Made by a program: the position numbers and the translations under genes. Shown here piece after piece: positions 12,663 through 16,804 of a DNA stretch of 16,804 bases. The DNA comes from Solirubrobacterales bacterium (lineage in GTDB: Bacteria > Actinomycetota > Thermoleophilia > Solirubrobacterales > Solirubrobacteraceae). The DNA is taken from NCBI GenBank assembly GCA_013696535.1, contig JACCYI010000243.1, positions 1 to 16,804 on the forward strand, given 5' to 3'. Position 1 is the first letter of the stretch. Every line of letters starts with the position of its first letter. A model generated the notes under the pieces. That model did not search any database. It saw only the letters and a list, made by a program, of their open reading frames with translations, and was not told the DNA's origin.

Positions 12663-13751
12663 GTGAGCGAGCGCACGATCGCCCATCTGGACTGCGACGC
12701 CTTCTACTTCTCGGTCGAACTGCTGCGCCGCCCCGCGCTCCGAGGCAAGCCTGTGGTCATCGCGGGCAGCGGGCCGCGAGCAGTGGTGACCACGGCGTCC
12801 TACGAGGCCCGCAGGTTCGGCGTCGGCTCCGCCACTCCGGCGTCGCGGGCACGGCGGCTGTGCCCCGAGGCGATCTTCGTGGAACCGGATTTCGACGCCT
12901 ACCGGCGGGTTTCGCGTGAGATCATGGAGCGGGTTCGGTCGCAGGTGGACACCGTCGAAGTCGTCGGACTCGACGAGGCGTACCTCGACCTGACCGGCCT
13001 GATGGCCCCGCGGGCGGCGATGCGGCGGCTGATCTCGGAGATCCGCGCGGCGACGGGGATCACCTGCTCGATCGGCATCGGCCCGAACAAGCTCGTGGCC
13101 AAGGTCGCGTCCGACGCCGAGAAGCCCGCCGGCTTCGTGGTGCTCACGCGCGAGGAAGCCGGTCAGCGGTTCGGGGAGCAGCGTCCGAGACTCCTCCCCG
13201 GCATCGGAGCCAAGACCGCCGAGCGGCTCGAAGCAATGGGCATCTCCAATGTCGCCGCCCTCGCGGCTTCCTCCGAGGCGAGGCTCGCCGAGCGATTCGG
13301 CGGGCGGCTCGGCCCGTATCTGCGGCAGCGGGCCCGCTTCGAGGACTCTTCGCCGGTCTCGACGGAGCGCGTCGCGGTCTCTGAGTCCCGCGAGACGACC
13401 TTCTCCACCGACGTGGCGGACCGCTCAGAGCAGGAGGCCGCGCTGTACCGCCTGGCCGATGAGCTATGTGCCGGGCTGGCCCGGAACGGTCATCAGGGGC
13501 GCACGATCGCGATCAAGGTTCGACTCGACGACTTCACCACGGTCACGCGGGCTCGCACCCTGTCCGCGTTCACCAACGAGGCGGACACGGTGCGCCAGGT
13601 CGCGGTCGATCTGTTGCGAGAGTTCGCTCCGCCGCGGCCGGTGCGGCTCCTCGGCGTGCGGGTCGCATCGTTCGAGGCGCGAGGGGATACGGGCGGCGGC
13701 GCAGCCTCGCCCGGTGGCGAAGAGGCCGGCCAGCTGACGCTCGAGCTCTAG
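12663..13751 (+). CDS. dinB: DNA polymerase IV (Y-family translesion polymerase)
   Basis: An error-prone polymerase that copies past damaged bases. The 362 residues are the usual length. Catalytic acids are visible: D10 in HLDCDAFYFSVE and D104-E105 in VGLDEAYLDLTG, with Tyr15 at the steric-gate position. SIGIGPNKLVAKVASDAEKP is the palm motif, then LLPGIGAKTAERL is the thumb helix-hairpin-helix. The little-finger domain runs from about 235 to 342. The extreme C-terminus QLTLEL is a sliding-clamp-binding motif of the same form as the C-terminal QLVLGL of E. coli Pol IV, after a Gly-rich tether. The start is GTG 12663, with TAAGCT 6 nt before it. Its stop TAG (13749-13751) overlaps the stop of the convergent thioredoxin gene in the sequence CTAG. 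All key residues are intact. Confidence 0.96.
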   Translation: MSERTIAHLDCDAFYFSVELLRRPALRGKPVVIAGSGPRAVVTTASYEARRFGVGSATPASRARRLCPEAIFVEPDFDAYRRVSREIMERVRSQVDTVEVVGLDEAYLDLTGLMAPRAAMRRLISEIRAATGITCSIGIGPNKLVAKVASDAEKPAGFVVLTREEAGQRFGEQRPRLLPGIGAKTAERLEAMGISNVAALAASSEARLAERFGGRLGPYLRQRARFEDSSPVSTERVAVSESRETTFSTDVADRSEQEAALYRLADELCAGLARNGHQGRTIAIKVRLDDFTTVTRARTLSAFTNEADTVRQVAVDLLREFAPPRPVRLLGVRVASFEARGDTGGGAASPGGEEAGQLTLEL

Positions 13752-14482
13752 TACAACGCGGCGGCCAGCTTGCGGCGCGACTCGCGCGCCACCGGATGCT
13801 CCACGCCGAGCGTGTCGAGGACGCCCACCACGGCCCGGCGCAGGTCTTCACGGCGGTCGGCCTCGGCCGCCTCGGCGAGCGCCGCGATCAGTCCGTCGAT
13901 GCCCCTTTCGGAGTGCCCGGCATCGATGGCCGCGAGCGAATCGGCCAGTGCCGGGTCGCCGAGAAGCCGGATCCGAGCTGCCAGCCCTTCGGCGGCGAAG
14001 CCCGGGCGGGAGTCCAGCAGCTCGAGCGCGGCCTCGTCCTCGCCCCGCTCGTGCAGCAGCCCCGCCAGCGCGACCGCCGCCTCGGTGCGTGCAGGGTCGA
14101 GCTCGAGCGCGCGTCGGAGATCGGCTTCGCCGCCGGCGGCGACCAGCTGCTCGGCTTCTGAGGGCACCAGTCCGTCGAGGAACCGCTCGACCATGGCGGG
14201 CGGCTGTGCGCCCACGAACTCGTCGACCACCACGCCGTCCTTGAACGCCTTGACCGCCGGAATACCCTGGATCCCGAAGGCCTTGGAGATGTTCGGATTG
14301 GCGTCCGTGTCGACCTTCGCGAGGACGACCTTGCCGTCGCGGGCAGCCACGCTGCGCTCGAGCACAGGCGTCAGCGCACGGCACGGGCCGCACCACGACG
14401 CCCAGAAGTCCACCACGACGGGGACCTGGTGCGAACGATCGACGACCTCGCGCTGGAAGTCGGCTTCGGCGACGTCGGGCAT
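13748..14482 (-). CDS. Thioredoxin-fold protein with TPR-like C-terminus (CnoX/YbbN-like)
   Basis: A 244-residue cytoplasmic redox/chaperone-type protein. The thioredoxin domain covers about 1-106, with FWASWCGPCRAL (C31, C34) and the cis-proline loop FGIQGIPAVKAFKDG (P75). From about 115 the chain is all helix, with repeating Leu/Ala patterns (DLRRALELDPARTEAAVALA, then AALELLDSRPGF) of the tetratricopeptide type found in YbbN/CnoX. E. coli CnoX lacks the first active-site Cys, whereas this one keeps CGPC, so disulfide exchange is possible. The start is ATG 14482; the longer frame to 14602 would overlap the divergent hydrolase gene. TACGCT lies exactly 6 nt upstream and there is no Shine-Dalgarno site, so the mRNA is probably leaderless. 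Its 3' end overlaps dinB by four bases. Confidence 0.88.
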   Translation of the reverse strand: MPDVAEADFQREVVDRSHQVPVVVDFWASWCGPCRALTPVLERSVAARDGKVVLAKVDTDANPNISKAFGIQGIPAVKAFKDGVVVDEFVGAQPPAMVERFLDGLVPSEAEQLVAAGGEADLRRALELDPARTEAAVALAGLLHERGEDEAALELLDSRPGFAAEGLAARIRLLGDPALADSLAAIDAGHSERGIDGLIAALAEAAEADRREDLRRAVVGVLDTLGVEHPVARESRRKLAAALY

Positions 14483-14488
14483 GTAGAG

Positions 14489-14494
14489 AGCGTA
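14489..14494 (-). promoter_or_regulatory. Probable -10 element for the thioredoxin-like gene
   Basis: The minus strand reads TACGCT, 6 nt before the ATG at 14482, so transcription should begin on the start codon. The element lies inside the 28-bp gap to the divergent hydrolase gene. Confidence 0.45.
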
Positions 14495-14498
14495 GTGA

Positions 14499-14504
14499 TA
14501 GGAC
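14499..14504 (+). promoter_or_regulatory. Weak candidate -10 element for the alpha/beta hydrolase gene
   Basis: TAGGAC lies 6 nt before ATG 14511. It lacks the final T of the TANNNT pattern, so it is a weak match, but the spacing fits a leaderless mRNA. The -35 region would fall inside the divergent thioredoxin gene. Confidence 0.25.
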
Positions 14505-14510
14505 TCCGGG

Positions 14511-15329
14511 ATGCCCGAGTTCACGGTCGACACCGGCGCCTCAGAGCTGGCCGGCGAGGAGGCGGGGGAGGGAATGCCCGTGATCCTGCTGCACGGGCTC
14601 ACCGCGACCCGCCGCTACGTGGTGATGGGCTCCCGGAGCCTTGAGCGCTCAGGACACCGTGTGGTGTCCTACGACGCCCGAGGGCACGGAGCATCGACCC
14701 CGGCGCCCGACGCGGCGGCCTACGGATATGAAGCCCTCAGCGCCGACCTGCTGGCCCTGATGGACGCCCGGGGGGTGGAGCGCGGCGTTCTCGCGGGCGC
14801 CTCTATGGGCGCCCATACGATCCTCGCCTTCGTCCTGGCGCATCCCGAGCGGGTCGCCGGGATGTGCCTCATCACCCCGGCGTTCGATCCCGACGAGAGA
14901 GACCCCAGCCGCTTTGCCCGTTGGGACGCCCTGTCCGACGGCCTGCGCACGAGCGGAGTGGATGGGTTCGTCGACGCCTACGGCGTGCCCGCGGTGCCCG
15001 AGCGCTGGCGCGAGACGGTCCAGAAGATCCTCCGCCAGCGTCTGAGCGCGCACGCCCATCCCGACGCCGTGGCCGACGCCCTCCAGGCGGTTCCGCGTGC
15101 CCGCCCCTTTGACACCTGGGAAGCGCTGACGGCAATCGACAAGCCGTCCGTGGTGGTCGCCGACCGCGACGACGCCGACCCCGAGCATCCCCTGGCCACG
15201 GGGGAGCGCTACGCCCAGGCGCTCGGAGACGTGCGCCTCGTCGTGGAGGAGCCGGGCAGCTCGCCGCTGGCCTGGCAGGGCGGGCAGCTCTCGAAGATCA
15301 TTGCCTCGATCACCTCTCAGTCGGCTTGA
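14511..15329 (+). CDS. Alpha/beta-fold hydrolase
   Basis: A 272-residue serine-hydrolase-fold protein, probably cytoplasmic (no signal peptide). The oxyanion-loop motif is LLHGLTATRR (26-35). DARGHGAS (55-62) follows strand 4, and the nucleophile elbow is GASMGAH (96-102) with S98. A cap region runs from about 130 to 195. VVVADRDDADPEHP (214-227) is where the acidic residue is expected. After the last strand the usual G-H is replaced by EPGSSPLAWQGGQ (247-259), so the classical catalytic His is not in its normal place. H226, H180 or H182 would have to serve, or the activity differs. The start is ATG 14511, 28 bp from the divergent thioredoxin start, with no Shine-Dalgarno site. The stop is 8 bp from the convergent amidase stop. 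Substrate unknown. Confidence 0.85.
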   Translation: MPEFTVDTGASELAGEEAGEGMPVILLHGLTATRRYVVMGSRSLERSGHRVVSYDARGHGASTPAPDAAAYGYEALSADLLALMDARGVERGVLAGASMGAHTILAFVLAHPERVAGMCLITPAFDPDERDPSRFARWDALSDGLRTSGVDGFVDAYGVPAVPERWRETVQKILRQRLSAHAHPDAVADALQAVPRARPFDTWEALTAIDKPSVVVADRDDADPEHPLATGERYAQALGDVRLVVEEPGSSPLAWQGGQLSKIIASITSQSA

Positions 15330-15337
15330 GCGAGGAC

Positions 15338-16804
15338 TCAGGTGACCCAGAGGCGGAGCCGCTCAAGGGCTCCGGGCGTGGAGACTGTGACCCGGTACAG
15401 CCCCGCGACGCGCGGACGGAGCGCAGTGGCGTAGCTCGCGCGGCGGACGTTGACCCGCTTGCGCTGCACGGTCACCCACCGACGGCCCACCTGGCGTTCG
15501 AGGACGCACTGGACGCGCCCGTCCGCCGGAGCGGGGGAGAGGACCCCCCTCACCTTGACGGTGGTCCCGCGGCGTGCCCGTCTGGCGCCCAACTGGAGCG
15601 AGAGGCGCGGAAGCACGGTGACCGACACGGGCGTGGCCTGAACCGGCGGACGTCCGCCGTCGCCCGGGAACACGGCGCGCACCAGACCCGAGGCGGGGAG
15701 CTCGGCGGTGGCCGCCCACGCGCCGTCCCCGCCGACGCTCGCCGCCCCGACAGGCCGCCACGCGCCTCCACCGGCCTGGAACTGCAGCTCGAGCGGCGCG
15801 CCGCCGGACGCTGAGCCGTCAACGAATCGCAGCTGGCCGCTCAACCTGACGCCGGTGGGGTAACGGACCCGGTTCGCCGCGGCCCTCAACGTGAGCGCCG
15901 AAGCCGCCACGGGCGCAATGCGGCGTGCGACGAGCGCCCGCAGTGCGGGAAGCTGCCCGTAGAGCCCGTCTCCGGGACACGACGTCCCGTTCCCGTCGCG
16001 GTGCCCCGAGATGCGCTGGAAGGTGACGGGCGTCCCCGAGCGGTACAGATTGGCCTTGCCGCCGAGCGAGGTGACCGTCACCGTCCCTTCCGCCGGCACA
16101 CCGTGCAATCCGAGCTTCCAGGCCAGCAGCTGCGTGACGGCGGCGATGCCGGGCTCCGACTCGGGAATGGACCGGAAGTCGCCGAGGCAGGCTACGCCGG
16201 TGGAGACGGAGTTGTAACCCTGGGCGTGGGCGCCGATCACCGCCAGCCCGATCCCACCCGCGCGGCCTTCGAAGACCTGGCCGTACTTGTCGACCAGGAA
16301 GTTGTATCCGATGTCGTTCCACCCGTTGGAGTCGCGGTGGTAGCGCGCGATTCCGAGCACGATCGCGGCGGAATCCTGCGGCGTGTACTCGTTCGCGGTC
16401 ACGGTGTGGTGCACGAAGGCCAGCTGCACGCCGCCGTAACCCGCCGTCGCTCTGGGGGGCACCGCAGCCGCGCCCCATTCAGCGCGAGTGATCACCCGCG
16501 GGGGCTGGGGTGCGCCGGCAGGAGCAAGCGTCTGGGCACCTCGTGCCACCGCAGCGGCACGGCGGCGCAGCCGACCCGTCACCCCGCGGGCGACCGCGGC
16601 CGTCGGCTTGGCACGGACGAATCGGGCGCGCACCGCGTCGGCATGGCCGTGCAGGCGGAGTTGGAAGACGTCGGCCGAATCCGTCCAGGCCGGCTCTGAG
16701 CCGTGGACGGGGGTGCGGCCGCCGTCGGGCGCGTGCTCGCCCGACGGGGGCAGGACCATCCACGCCGACCACGATCCGCCATCTCGGCGCGCACGGACCT
16801 GGCC
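15338..16804 (-). CDS. Peptidoglycan-recognition / N-acetylmuramoyl-L-alanine amidase-type protein (N-terminus outside window)
   Basis: A probable exported cell-wall protein that binds or cuts the stem peptide from muramic acid. The frame stays open to the right edge, so ATG 16759 is internal and 488 residues are visible. The first part (1-65) begins RARRDGGSWSAW and contains EPAWTDSADVFQLRL, a beta-domain often placed before such amidases. A basic linker follows. The PGRP/Amidase_2 domain (about 103-295) starts at RVITRAEWGA. It holds AFVHHTVT (His 132-133), WNDIGYNFLVDKYGQVFEGR (Tyr 167), and GHRDGNGTSCPG with H268 and C276. These give the H-H-C zinc set and Tyr of active amidases. The C-terminal part (about 305-488) looks like two Ig-like beta repeats (VRLSGQLRF and VKVRGVLSP), probably for binding or spacing. 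The signal peptide would lie outside the window. Confidence 0.9.
   Translation of the reverse strand, partial: GQVRARRDGGSWSAWMVLPPSGEHAPDGGRTPVHGSEPAWTDSADVFQLRLHGHADAVRARFVRAKPTAAVARGVTGRLRRRAAAVARGAQTLAPAGAPQPPRVITRAEWGAAAVPPRATAGYGGVQLAFVHHTVTANEYTPQDSAAIVLGIARYHRDSNGWNDIGYNFLVDKYGQVFEGRAGGIGLAVIGAHAQGYNSVSTGVACLGDFRSIPESEPGIAAVTQLLAWKLGLHGVPAEGTVTVTSLGGKANLYRSGTPVTFQRISGHRDGNGTSCPGDGLYGQLPALRALVARRIAPVAASALTLRAAANRVRYPTGVRLSGQLRFVDGSASGGAPLELQFQAGGGAWRPVGAASVGGDGAWAATAELPASGLVRAVFPGDGGRPPVQATPVSVTVLPRLSLQLGARRARRGTTVKVRGVLSPAPADGRVQCVLERQVGRRWVTVQRKRVNVRRASYATALRPRVAGLYRVTVSTPGALERLRLWVT

Noticed and set aside
14483..14602. Thioredoxin extension to 14602
   Set aside because: It runs antisense through the hydrolase gene start and adds Ser/Pro-rich residues foreign to the family.
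1..16804. Mobile element, phage, CRISPR, toxin-antitoxin or biosynthetic cluster
   Set aside because: No transposase, integrase, repeat array, terminal repeats or modular enzymes were seen. Gene content and base composition look uniform and chromosomal.

Overview
The window reads as ordinary chromosome from a high-GC actinobacterium. The best guess is a deep-branching one, Thermoleophilia / Solirubrobacterales-like. The grounds are the GC-rich codon use, an RsiG-type protein with only one c-di-GMP motif, an FHA gene next to an FtsR-type MerR gene, a wax ester synthase/diacylglycerol acyltransferase (WS/DGAT), and an ether-lipid-synthase-like flavoprotein. The lineage is inferred from gene content; no marker RNA is present. 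No tRNA, rRNA, CRISPR array, insertion sequence, integrase or phage gene was seen. Sixteen protein genes are clear, two of them cut by the window edges. A 28-codon micro-ORF and a probable frame-broken small secreted-protein gene are offered with low confidence.

Layout. (1) 1-5244, plus strand, one co-oriented run: the 3' end of proS, a CDP-alcohol phosphatidyltransferase, an RsiG-like anti-sigma factor with its own promoter, a zinc-ribbon/FHA protein, an FtsR-like MerR regulator, apt, a micro-ORF, and an alkyl-DHAP-synthase-like FAD oxidase. Most junctions are 1-4 nt overlaps or short gaps, so translational coupling is likely. (2) 5253-6648: a divergent pair, a membrane regulator joining a sigma region-4-like HTH to an RskA-like anti-sigma module (minus) and a hot-dog thioesterase (plus). 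(3) 6786-7817: a secreted metallophosphatase (minus), separated from the thioesterase by a strong hairpin terminator. (4) 7818-8193: an intergenic stretch holding a Shine-Dalgarno site, a hairpin and an out-of-frame signal-peptide-like reading frame. (5) 8194-11926, minus: a tight WS/DGAT - DUF3105 - nadE operon. (6) 12037-13751, plus: an ECF sigma factor, then dinB. (7) 13748-14482: a thioredoxin/TPR protein (minus), head to head over 28 bp with an alpha/beta hydrolase (14511-15329). (8) 15338 to the right edge: a peptidoglycan-recognition amidase (minus, N-terminus outside the window).

How the parts fit. Three signalling proteins (RsiG-like, FHA, FtsR-like) lie side by side and suggest c-di-GMP-, phosphorylation- and division-linked control. 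Lipid metabolism is represented by the CDP-alcohol transferase, the alkyl-DHAP-synthase-like protein, WS/DGAT and the thioesterase. Several genes that begin a transcription unit lack a Shine-Dalgarno site but carry a TANNNT -10 hexamer 6-9 nt before the start codon, which suggests widespread leaderless transcription.

No wholly new system was found. The points most worth a second look are the single-motif RsiG, the sigma4/anti-sigma fusion, the possible hidden secreted peptide at 7814-8115, the micro-ORF after apt, and the shared palindrome in the WS/DGAT-sigma promoter region.
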